Shown here: piece after piece, positions 9,303 to 26,800 of the stretch
How positions within the stretch are numbered: position 1 is the stretch's first letter
Layout: every line of letters starts with the position of its first letter
NCBI GenBank assembly: GCA_009602725.1
Contig: WELB01000003.1
Span: 112,999 to 145,752 of the forward strand
Source of the DNA: Spirogloea muscicola
Lineage: Eukaryota; Streptophyta; Zygnematophyceae; Spirogloeales; Spirogloeaceae
DNA: 32,754 nucleotides
Reading direction: 5' to 3'
Made by a program: the position numbers and the translations under genes
The notes under the pieces: generated by a model
Database searches by the model: none
Told to the model about the DNA's origin: nothing
What the model saw: only the letters and a program-made list of their open reading frames with translations

Positions 9303-9985
9303 AGAAAGTGCTCGCCCATTGAGGATAGGGGCTGTAAAAGCCAGCCCAAAAAGAATGAACAAAGTACGAGAAGGGGGCCAGGGGAATCGCTAAGAATAAC
9401 AAGCACACACAAAAACAAAGCAGCTACGAATCACTCAGTAACCCCTGCTAAGCAGCCGCAGATCAGAGATGCTAGGCTCCTGGAAGCGGGTCCCCACATT
9501 GGGCTGGGTATGAGCGGTCGTATGCGTCGGTGGTCACCACGTCCAGGAGAAGACGTGGCCCGCCGGCCTGTGGGGTGGCCACCAGGTCTACGCGACGGGC
9601 TTGGAGACCGTCGGCCCTTTCCACCAACTTGCACTTTGTAGTGTTGTCCTTTTTCAGCACCTCTTTCTTTGGCTTTGAACATTGTCCATTCTTTTTGGGT
9701 TGGCTTTGCCAGCCCCTCTTCTCAATGGGCGAGCACCTTCTTCTTTCCTGGAGCGTACTCTGTTCATTCTTTTTTGGGCTGGCTTTTCCAGCCCCTATCC
9801 TCGAATGGCGAGCACTTTCTTTTTTCCTGGAGCGGCATGACGCCGGAGTGCTGCGCTGCCACCGAGAAGCCAGCCTCCACCAGGATGCCATGCATCGCAT
9901 CGCGGAGGCGGTCGTGGGCCGCAGTCCGCTCGCCGCCGTGGGCGCAGCGCAGAACATGAGCGGCCAGCTCCCGGGACTCAGCCCC
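9303..9985 (-). mobile_element. Non-LTR-retrotransposon-like 3' fragment, copy A (broken)
   Basis: The minus strand from about 9985 encodes LAAHVLRCAHGGERTAAHDR, then MHGILVEAGFSVAAQHSGV, and after two inserted hairpin repeats (about 9834-9665) LVERADGLQARRVDLVATP and LLLDVVTTDAYDRSY. It ends with EPSISDLRLLSRGY and the same 3' UTR as copy B. These blocks lie directly upstream of those in copy B in the full-length family, so A and B are two overlapping, same-orientation 3' fragments, both decayed. Copy A is internally shortened and has a few breaks. Confidence 0.6.
9685..9834. repeat. Two copies of a short hairpin repeat family
   Basis: The unit, about 60 bp, runs from GAAGAAAGTGCTCGCCCATT through GGGGCTGG-AAAAG-CCAGCCC to AAAAAGAATGAACA. 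Here two copies (about 9685-9744 and 9756-9822) lie in tandem inside retroelement copy A. The second is flanked by a 12-bp direct repeat, TTTCCTGGAGCG, at 9744-9755 and 9823-9834, as a target-site duplication would be. Other copies or parts: 8379-8411, 8641-8672, 8758-8818, 8904-8927, 9300-9362, 10524-10564 and 23551-23582, in both orientations. There is no coding capacity, so it behaves like a tiny non-autonomous element. Confidence 0.65.
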
Positions 9986-10004
9986 TCAACATTTCGTGTA
10001 TAAG

Positions 10005-10300
10005 AAACAAATGTAGGCCAAATGGCCAAGTACAAAGGCAAGCACATCTAAAGATCTACAGAATATACAGCATGTTGACCCGCTCAATAACCACGGGTCA
10101 AAACATAAAGGTCACTAATCGATGCATGAATACTAGATGCCAGAAACGGAGCCCTTCTGCAACCAACTAGAGCTCGCCCAGCTTTCTGGTGCAAGGCACC
10201 AGCCTGAGCACGCTGCAAACAGGTTGAAACTCGTCGTCGCAAGAGCGACAGATATGCAGCTGGCAAGCGCAGCCCCGTCGCTCGCCGCATACACACTGGA
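10005..10300 (-). mobile_element. Retroelement 3' end, copy C (left arm of inverted repeat)
   Basis: Minus-strand reading gives VSTCLQRAQAGALHQKAGRA followed by APFLASSIHASISDLYVLTR and a stop, then a ~75-bp 3' UTR ending near 10005. The C-terminal pattern (LQR..A..LH.RAGRAL ... SISDL..L.RGY) is related to copies A and B but belongs to a different subfamily. It forms the left arm (about 10010-10229) of a large inverted repeat with copy D. It is truncated on its 5' side. Confidence 0.6.
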
Positions 10301-10464
10301 GCACACCCTCTTCCGCCCCTCAGCTCATCTGACTTCCGACTGCTGACACGGGGGTATTGAGGGCGCCCTGTCTCCGAGTTACTCTGATCTGCTGTTGCTC
10401 ACACGTGCATACTGAGCATCCATCTGCATCTCCCTCTGCACCGTCTGCACGATCTCTTTCTGCA

Positions 10465-10564
10465 CCGTCTTGCAATTTGTAGTTTAGTCCTTTTTCGGCA
10501 CTTCTTTCTTTGGCTTTGAACATTGTCCATTCTTTTTGGGCTGGCTATGGGCGGGCACTTTCTT
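10465..10564. repeat. Repeat shared with 9628-9744
   Basis: This ~100-bp segment (TTGCAATTTGTAGTTTAGTC... to GGGCGGGCACTTTCTTC) is a diverged second copy of 9628-9744, with its hairpin-repeat part shortened. It lies between the two inverted retroelement ends. Confidence 0.65.
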
Positions 10565-10683
10565 CTGTCTACCTAGCCTTTGGCTCCGTCATGAACACCT
10601 GTATGCATCTGGCTGGCAGTTTACAGCTGATTCTTTAATATCCGCAGCCGCATTCTCTTCCAGGCGGCCCCCCTTTTCCTGTT

Positions 10684-10910
10684 TCGGCCTGTTTGCAGCG
10701 TGCTCAGGCTAGTGCCTTGCACCAGAAAGCTGGGCGAGCTCTAGTAGGTGGCAGAAGGGCTCCGTTCCTGGCATCTAGTATTCATGCATCGAGTAGTGAC
10801 CTTTATGTTTTGACCCGTGGTTATTGAGCGGGTCAATCTGCTGTAGGTTATGTAGATTGTTAGATGTGCTTGCCTTTGTACCTGGCCATTTGGCCTACAT
10901 TTCTTTCTAA
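10684..10910 (+). mobile_element. Retroelement 3' end, copy D (right arm of inverted repeat)
   Basis: This is the plus-strand counterpart of copy C. It encodes the same C-terminus (APFLASSIHAS..DLYVLTR) and the same 3' UTR, ending around 10902-10910. The arms are about 220 bp and roughly 90% identical by eye. Copies C and D face head to head with their 3' ends outward, as two independently 5'-truncated insertions would. The right end lies only ~375 bp upstream of the SMC5 start codon. Confidence 0.6.
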
Positions 10911-11285
10911 TGCACGATCTTTTCTTTTCCGAATCAGCAGCCGCGTTTCGTTCCTTTTTGTTCTCACCCGCCCGCCAGTTTCAATTCAAACCCCGGAGCT
11001 CCTTCGCCTGCTCGCCACTGCCGCCGCCCGCCCGCCGCCGGCGGTTGCGGCGCGCCCGGCACGCCGCTGCCGAGCTCTGTGGACGGCCGTGCTCAGCGAG
11101 GCTCCGCCGCTTGGGTGAGGGCGCGCGGCCGAGGGGCCTGGCAGTGGCGCCTCCAGGCGCTGGCTGGAGGAAAGGAGGTGCCGGCTGGGCGGCAGCCGCG
11201 GCAGCGCTCCGCGCCCTCGGCGTCCAGGGGGGGCCGCACTCGATCGCCGAGCTCATTTAGCGCAGCTGAATCCGACGCTGCATCC
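10911..11285 (+). promoter_or_regulatory. SMC5 upstream region and 5' UTR
   Basis: Between the retroelement end and the SMC5 ATG the sequence becomes GC-rich from about 10990 (GCCGCC runs, CpG-dense), like the 5' regions of the other genes here. The frame ahead of the start codon stays open, but it lacks family similarity and is taken as UTR. No clear TATA box is seen. Confidence 0.4.
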
Positions 11286-19509
<8,224 letters not shown>

Positions 19510-19857
19510 GCTTTGAACCAAAAAGCACTTGCATCTTTAACAATGGGGTAACAAGTAGGTTGATGAGTGATTCTAATTTTGCAGGCTTGAGGTGTGCCTA
19601 ATCGCTTTGTGGTATGTACAGGTTGGAAAGATGGATGTTCAGTCCTACATAGACTCATACCAACATACTGATAGCCTCTTTTCCGCCCCCTTGTTTGCTT
19701 AGTGACTACAAGCAGTATACCTGCGCTTTCACTTATGGAGTATTGCTTGCTCCAATGTATGTCCTATTGCTGTCAGATCTGCAAAGAAAGCCTACATTGC
19801 TGCATTACCTTGCCAAAGCAACGACATAACGTGCTCATTATGTGTATCTTGTCAGCA
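19510..19857. other. Short intergenic region between convergent genes
   Basis: About 350 bp separate the 3' ends of SMC5 (+) and the YCII-YicC gene (-). It should hold both 3' UTRs and polyadenylation signals. I see no gene or repeat in it. Confidence 0.5.
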
Positions 19858-22800
19858 CTACTCTACATTTGCAGCTTGCTCCCGCAGATGTTCTATTGCC
19901 TGCTTCATTCTGAGGCCCAGTTGAGTCAAAGCCATATCAGCAGCCTGCACAAGCAGCGTGTCGTGCTTAGCAAGCTGTACATGCCAAGTACTCAGGCAGG
20001 GCAGGTGAGATTGCACCAGCAAGTTCTGGAGGATGCTCAAGCAGGAGCCAAGGATCTGAAGCATTCAGATCCAAGTTCAAGCTCTGGGACTTTGACTACT
20101 GGGTTAGAGCCATCTGCCATTTGCAACTTGCCTTCGAGCAAAGCGTGTTGGCCTCTCTGTGAAGCTCCCGTGTCAAGAACTCCAGTGACCTCCCTACACG
20201 TATCACTTCCTGGAGGGGCCTGGCACACGACCAGCGGTGCTCTTAGAGCTCCTGTGCGATGGTCACATCCAGCCTGTAGCAGTGCCTCAGGCAAGCTGCC
20301 TACCTGGACTGGCCCGGGCTGATCAGGAGCTCCTCTGCTGACTTCACATGTATCCGCAACCTGTCCAACTGACAGACAAGAAAGTGCAAGCAATAATGTG
20401 CAACTACAAGTGGAAACACAGTCCTCTATAGGTCAGAAGAGGCCAGTGGCCTGCCTCATAGATGGTCAATCTACATACAATGCTATGCAAGGTGGTGGTG
20501 TTTTGGATGTTAATTTCTTTCACGAGGATAGACTGATGAACTTGTCCACTAAACACCTTCCCCTACATGCGAGTGCAAGCAGCCAAAGTACTCTAGCTCC
20601 TAAGAACCCCCTAGCACTCACCTCTTCCCGTACATCCATGCGCGTAGCCAAGTACGCAGCCTCCTGCTCAAGCCTGCCACGGTCCAGCTCCAAGCCAGTC
20701 TCCAGGAGCTCCTCAACCTGCTCATCACAGACTGGCTGCTGAGCAAGCGAGGCTATGGCACTGATAAAGAATGTTATTGACAAAAGCACCTAACTCCCAG
20801 TAACATGCTTAGGTACATTTCCTCAGTACGTTTCCTGTGCAGGGATTTCTCTGCTCACTTGTGACCTCAGCTTCTCTTTCATGGCCTTGGGCTGCGCTTC
20901 AGCAAGCCGCGCAGCCTGATCCACCAGCACGGCAATCTCAGTCAGGTGGGAGCACAGGACGCTTGCCAGTCTCGTACCCTCGGCCCGGCGGCTCAAGGCC
21001 AGCTGCTCCAGAGAGGCCGCCATGCTGTCATAAGCAATGCCCAAGGGCCATGATGTACTTTGTGTTCTGCATCGCTACTGGTGTTTATATGATGCTCGTA
21101 TCAATTGCCATGCCAGTCCTACACTACCCTGCCTAGAAGCGCACAGCTTTTCTTGCTCGCGGCCTTACATCTGGTGGATCTGCCCCTAGCAGCCCAGTCC
21201 AACAATGGACATACCTTGCAGAGACAGCCTCCAGCTGTTGAATAACTTCACCATCCTGAGTACCAGAGTTTCTGCAGTCCACCCGATCTAAGATTCCCTG
21301 TCAGTCAGAACCTGTCGGTCAGGACAGATGCTCCCTATCAATCTCAATGGACGCCCTCTTTCTCTTGATGGGGACTGAGCTAGAAGACCCACTCCAGATA
21401 GCTCAGCATGCAGGACAACCTACAATCCATGTTGATGCTATGACTTACAGGCAGTCTCAAGATGCTGTCAGTTGTCAGAGGTGGGGAGAAAGCCAGCTGA
21501 GGCAGCTTCACTTCCAGAGCTTCCGCTGCCTCAAGGACCTGCCCACCATGATAGGAGCTGCTGAGAGGGCCTGATGCTGGCCTAGAAGCTCCAATCCTGA
21601 CATTATTACAAGAGGGCAACAGCATGGTACTTGTTTGAAATCTCTACTCATACCCTCACTATGAAGATCCATGAGTGGTGGAGTAAACGCCCTGTTCGGT
21701 ATTAGGCATGCAGAGATTCAGGCTATTCTCATGTGCCCTGACACAGGTGGAGCGAGGAATAGCATCAGAACCTGTCTGACGGCAGCCTCATTGATGACGA
21801 TTTTGCTTGCCTTATCTGCAACTTCTTCTGACTGCTACACGCAAGACGCGCCATTGAGAAGGTTCCTTAACTCTGCCCCTTCCAGCATGAAGCTGGAAGC
21901 GTGTCTTCATTGAAGAGGTATGGCATTTGTGGCAGAGCTGTGGCACCTGCAAGGTAAGGGTGGCGTTGATCGTCCCGCGCGCAAATTGCTGCTGTGCAGA
22001 AGTTGCAAGCGCCTGCTGGAGGCCCGAGATACTTGTCGGGCAGCCGGCACTTGACATCCAAAGTACGCCCATTGACGCTCCTCATCTGCATGACCAGCCC
22101 CAACTTATCTGCCTCATATCTTGCTGACGGCAAGGGATGTTCCATCAGTGATCACAGTAGACTAGTTGCAATTGACGCTGGAATGAATCATGAGCATGAT
22201 AAGCGGCTAAAGTTTTCTTATACATTAATCATCATCAGGGAGAAAGCAAAGAAGGTCAATGCAGGTACAAGAGAACAGCACCTCCCAGCACCATGTCAGC
22301 CCGTCCACACGACCCTCGGAGGTAGCAAACCCCGTCATGCCCGAGATACCAACATCGCCCGGCAGTGCTGCAGCTTGTCCCAGATTGTCACCATCCACCG
22401 GCCCAATGCCAGGTGTGACAGCAACGGGGACAGGCGGCAGTCTTTCGACACTCTGGTCGCACCCAACGACCACTGCCCACGGTCGGATCCACCACTTGAT
22501 CACCAGACCATTTAGCACGTATGGATCCCGTGCTGCAAACTGCTCCGCATCTGCATCCATGTTATCAGCTTAGCATCAATGTGCAATTGCATGTGAGACT
22601 GTTGCTCTCACATGGATGAGCTGCTTTGAGCAATACCAGCAGCAAGTGCACAATCTAAGATATTGTTCTTACCGCTAATGTGCCCGACATGGAAGACGAG
22701 GACGGCACTGTCAACTGGATCATGCAGTGGGCCACCTAGCAGGAGGTCGTCGCGGGCGACATGCTCCTGGCAGAGCGCCAAGTGCGCTGCACGGTGTGGC

Positions 22801-23838
22801 ACCCGCCTTTCCACAACGTTCTTGACGTACTCTGCGTGGTACAGCAGCCGCCTAACTATCAGGCTGGCCCTGGACTTCACTAGCTCCATACTGCGCCGTC
22901 AAAGTGCGAGCATGCCTTGATTCTGAGTCATTGACTTGATCAGCTGCTGGAGATCACATCTGTGAAAGAACCCGACTTAAGATCAGGAGCCGACACTGTC
23001 ATTGACTTGCTTGTACTAGTGTGGCTGATTTCTGCAAACGGCTGACAGCAAGTAGTGCCAGCCTTTTGAGGTCTAATTCGTCAGCCGCCAAGCCTTGGAC
23101 AATTTGCTGTCCTCTCCTTCTCGCTCTCGACAGGCAGCTTCTGCTTCACTGCTGGCTATAAGAAGCATGACAGCTGTGACATGGTTTTTGAGGAGAACGA
23201 TGTGCTGAAGAGAAGGTGCTGAGTCTGTGCCCTCGCTGCTGGCTGAGATGCTGACCCAGCAGACTGCGACCTGGACCTGTGACGGGCATGGAGCGTGGGC
23301 AGGAGTCCCCGCCTCAGGCTCATTGCTCGGACCACTTTTGACGCTTTTCTTGCCCCTTCGAATCTCTTGTTCTGGGCTGGCCAATTGCAGCCATCGCCCT
23401 CGAATGGAAGAGTTTTGTATTCAAAATCTTGGACTGTGAGCTTGGGCAGGAGGGAGCACTAAAGAGGGAGGGGGTAGAATCTGGGGGGTTGAGGAATACG
23501 ATTGAGGTTTCTGGTGATGGAAGTCCAAGTTATTTCCAGGACTCAAGGCTCAGAAGAAAGTGCTCGCACATTGAGAATAGGCTCAGAGGGGTCCAAGTCC
23601 AACGTGTAGAGTCCGAGGTCTAGGTTTCGGTTCAGGATGCGTTACCGTAAAAGAGCACGAAGTGCCGCCTGGCCCGCTCGCCACTGTCCGGCGGCGGTGC
23701 GGCGGTGGCAGAAACCGCCCTCGCTGGCGCCAATCTCGCGGCGGCGGCTCCGGCGCCGCTGTGGCCGCGGCTATGGCGGCAGTCGGCGTCCGCCAGCAGG
23801 CGCCGCGGCGGCGGCAGGCGGCGGGCGGCGGCGGCCAN
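19858..23838 (-). CDS. YCII domain fused to YicC-type endoribonuclease
   Basis: Twelve inferred exons (minus): 23838-23646, 22831-22673, 22550-22282, 22085-21947, 21834-21772, 21538-21449, 21297-21215, 21024-20859, 20738-20622, 20368-20304, 20189-20132, 19944-19858; about 495 residues. Residues 1-55, rich in Ala/Arg/Ser, look like an organelle transit peptide. A YCII domain (about 58-147) shows RHFVLFYEYVKNVVERR, LLLGGPLHDPVDSAVLVF and DPYVLNGLVIKWWIRPW. After a ~38-residue linker the YicC domain (about 186-495) is complete: ISGMTGFATSEG, WCWEMRSVNGRTLDVKCRLP, SKIVINEAAVRQ, RRAEGTRLASVLCSHLTEI, LDRGRLEQEAAYLATRMDV, LEFLTRELHREANTLCSK, QAIEHLREQAANVE-stop. Bacterial YicC/YloC proteins are metal-dependent endoribonucleases; YCII folds are small ferredoxin-like domains of unclear role. 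Exon 4 has one base too many (GGG at 22023-22025). The intron after exon 11 uses a GC donor (AAG|GCAAGT). The start assumes N 23838 is A. Confidence 0.88.
23551..23582. repeat. Hairpin-repeat fragment in intron 1 of the YCII-YicC gene
   Basis: AGAAGAAAGTGCTCGCACAT and the following TTGAGAATAGG match the left end of the ~60-bp hairpin repeat of the 8.4-10.6 kb island. A weaker relative (GGGCTGGCC ... CCCTCGAATGG) sits at about 23370-23408. Both lie in the ~810-bp first intron (22832-23645), the longest of this gene. Confidence 0.55.
23838..23838. other. N at a likely assembly join
   Basis: On the minus strand BRCA2 coding sequence runs right up to this N, and the first exon of the YCII-YicC gene begins at it (NTG GCC GCC, presumably ATG). 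Base composition also jumps from about 45% to over 80% GC. Missing sequence at this point is the simplest reading. Confidence 0.7.
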
Positions 23839-26800
23839 TGTCATGCTCAGATGCTCCCAAGTTAGATACACGTAATCGAAGCATAGGGGCAACATCACGG
23901 TCTCCAAGAAATTCATTGTCAAGTGCTTCTCGAACTGCTTCTTCTGCTTTTACATTTGCAAGTTCCTGTGAGATGAGAAGATGAGAAGCATTTAGTCAAA
24001 CAGCATGCCTTCAGGCTGTAGCGGAAGTGAGAGCATCAGTCCTCTGATCTGACAACTTACCTGTTGCTTAATTTGCAGAATAGGAGATCCTACATGCTGT
24101 GCAGGACGATCAAGTCCAGAGCATATTGGAGAGCAGTCACCTTGCTGTCCTCTTCATTTGGGTATCCTTCATCTGCTCCATCGTCGTCTTTCCTCAAATT
24201 CAGGAGGGTAGACTCGGCAATCCTTGCACGCCTGACAGTCAAGAAGTATGCAGGCACATAATGTATGACACCCTGGCAAAGCAAGGCGTGACGATCTGAT
24301 TGGCTTTATGTGATTGAGAATACTAGAAGTGAGGGCAGCCTTGCACTTCTTGGTCTGTCTTGGGTACTCGACTGGGAGGACAACTGAGTGAGCATGTTGA
24401 AAACGAATCTAGATTTGGAGCTCACCTCTCTTCGTGCTGACACCTGGCTACATCTTCAGCTTTCTCAGACCTCATGACCCCCTGTCCATTTGATTGCCTG
24501 CACAATTCAGGCTCTTATCGAATGAGCAGGAGTATGCCAGTGGTGAAGCTTGAACTCATCAGCCACCTGCAGATTTGCAGAGGATTTACCGCTGCCAGTA
24601 AAGCATGGGGTAAATGCGGGTCACAGTGACGATTGTTGACGAGATCACACCACCATCTTCTTTGACACGGTGTAAGGCTAGTGGAGGCATAGGCTGTTTG
24701 CCTGTCATTGACATTATGCAGTACATAAATTACTGCTCAGAAGGGCTCTCCGTCCCAACTCTGTGAAGCAACATCCATGAGCATCTTACACCAAAATGCA
24801 ATCTACGTGACACCAAGTCCGTTAAGGAATCCACACAAGGCAGTACATGCCCTCAGCAGGTCAATGAGGCAAATGGTTTGCATCATACAGAGGCCAAGCT
24901 TGTCCGCCCAGTGTGCCCGGTAAGTGCAATTCATGTGAAGCAGCAAGCAGGCTTCAGGATAGGCCTGCACAAAGTCAAATTATGTTGTCAGTTCTGTCGC
25001 ATGCCCTTGTGCTGATGACTGCATTTGTTGAGCACATCAGCACCACAATTGGCAGCCAGAATTTTGAGTAGGTATGACCTCCAAGGGTGGCAAACCCTCT
25101 GGACAACCTTGCAGCTCCGCTCTGCAAATCTGCATATGCAAAAACGTGACCTCAAGCTGTTGTCAGCCAGTCTTTCCTGAAAGACAAACACATCTTCAGT
25201 AGTAAAGTGCCAGGTGGTACTTGCTCTCACCCTCAATTTCTGTCCAATGAAGATTTTGCCTTGATGCAGCAAGTTTGTCAAGGGTGTATCTAAACGGCCC
25301 TTAATTTGGTACCTGCAAGAAGTGCTACAAGCATCAGTCATGCCACAATTCAGACACTGCCATGATTGAGATTGCAGCAGTACTACAACAAGATATCACA
25401 TAGGAAGCTTGGATCCAGTAGTGCGCAGGTGATAAGAGAGATGAAGAACTCACCAACCATCTGTGAGCAGAAGTACTGCACTTTCATGTACTGCACCTGC
25501 AAGATGTGGTATTATGTTAGCAATTCTCACTGAAGCGGTATAACCCTTAATAGGCACTTGTAAGAATTTTTACCTCCTGCTTGATTGATGGTGCTGCTTT
25601 CCTGTATAGCTGCAACACACAGAACCATATGACAGCCAGCAGGGGCGTCCTTCTCTGTTATCTTCCTCAAAATTGGTCGCTGTCCCATGTTGATCTCTCG
25701 ATTGTACCTTCATACCACACACAAGTATCAGAAAACATGACAGTAGTTCATGCCGAATATCAGTGAGATACATACGTGGCCTAGTAGGAGGGCATTGTAG
25801 TAATTTGTCAGCCAGCCTTTGAGTTGCCCTGTATGCTACAGTCTCAAAGCAAGCCAACCTGTAGCTGAGCTCATCAAAGACCCTCTGCTTGGTGAGGTAC
25901 TTTCCACCTAGATGCCGAGGAAAGCTGCGCTCATAGGAGGCAAGCTTCCACACTATCCACTTAAAGTGGTTTGCTGTCCACCTTATTCAGAAAAACTGCC
26001 CTAGGTCAGTGTGTATGTATTGCAGCCAGTGTGATTTGTGCATGAAAGGCTAGCTCCTTGCAGCTCATACTTGGTAATAGCTGCTGTAAGTTTGTTGTGC
26101 TCACTCAGACGTAGCAAGTTGAGGCAGTGCCCCTGTCAAAAGAAGGCTTTGCCTCATTTCTGCATGGCCTGCCGGATTGGAGTTGGGTCCATCAGATGCC
26201 CGGTAAAGAAGTGCAGCCTCACTGGTCATGTCTTGCACATCAACCGCCAAGCGACCAACCTGACAACAATATGTCTGCATTGTCAATAGCTCCATCTAAT
26301 CTGAAAAATCTCGCCGTGATAAATAGGAGGACTCCATTGAATTAGAAACTGTCAGTCTCCAAGGTCAAGCTTACCTCTTCACACTTCCTTGGGCTCTCAT
26401 CGAAGACACTCAGAATGCTGGGCCGCTGGCATTCGCAAGCAGAGCTCTCATAGAGAGGATGCAATTGGCGTGCCAACTTAGGAGAGGGAATGAGTGGATG
26501 ACTTGGTTGCTGCATACACTCTGTGCTTGAAGCCGAAGGCACTTGTAAAGTGATAGAATCAACTTGGTTGTCTGGGGTCTTCAACAAATCCTCTGTGCAT
26601 TTTGGACCAAGAACGCTGGAGTGGCCTGGTGAAACGTCATCCACGGAGCTTGAAGCTCTTGCACTTGCTTGTGGAAGCCGATTGGCCTCCAGGCTTACCT
26701 GAGGGGAACTGAATCTGCTAATTCGCAGACACAGAATGGCACATAAGTGTAGACAGTTGACACAGCAATACAGCAGTGACCCTCTAACCAGCAACTGTGA

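Noticed and set aside
9472-10047. Shared peptide MCLPLYLAIWPTF in frames at 10047 (minus) and 10864 (plus)
   Set aside because: It comes from the retroelement 3' UTR in the two inverted copies, downstream of their stop codons, so it is not a protein start.
19702-20322. 206-codon plus-strand frame after SMC5
   Set aside because: It overlaps, in antisense, the last three exons of the YCII-YicC gene, which match the YicC C-terminus exactly.
23073-23384. Search for the missing BRCA2 OB2/OB3 exons in 22832-23645
   Set aside because: No OB-fold or BRCA2 C-terminal motif is visible there; this stretch is the first intron of the YCII-YicC gene and contains repeat fragments.
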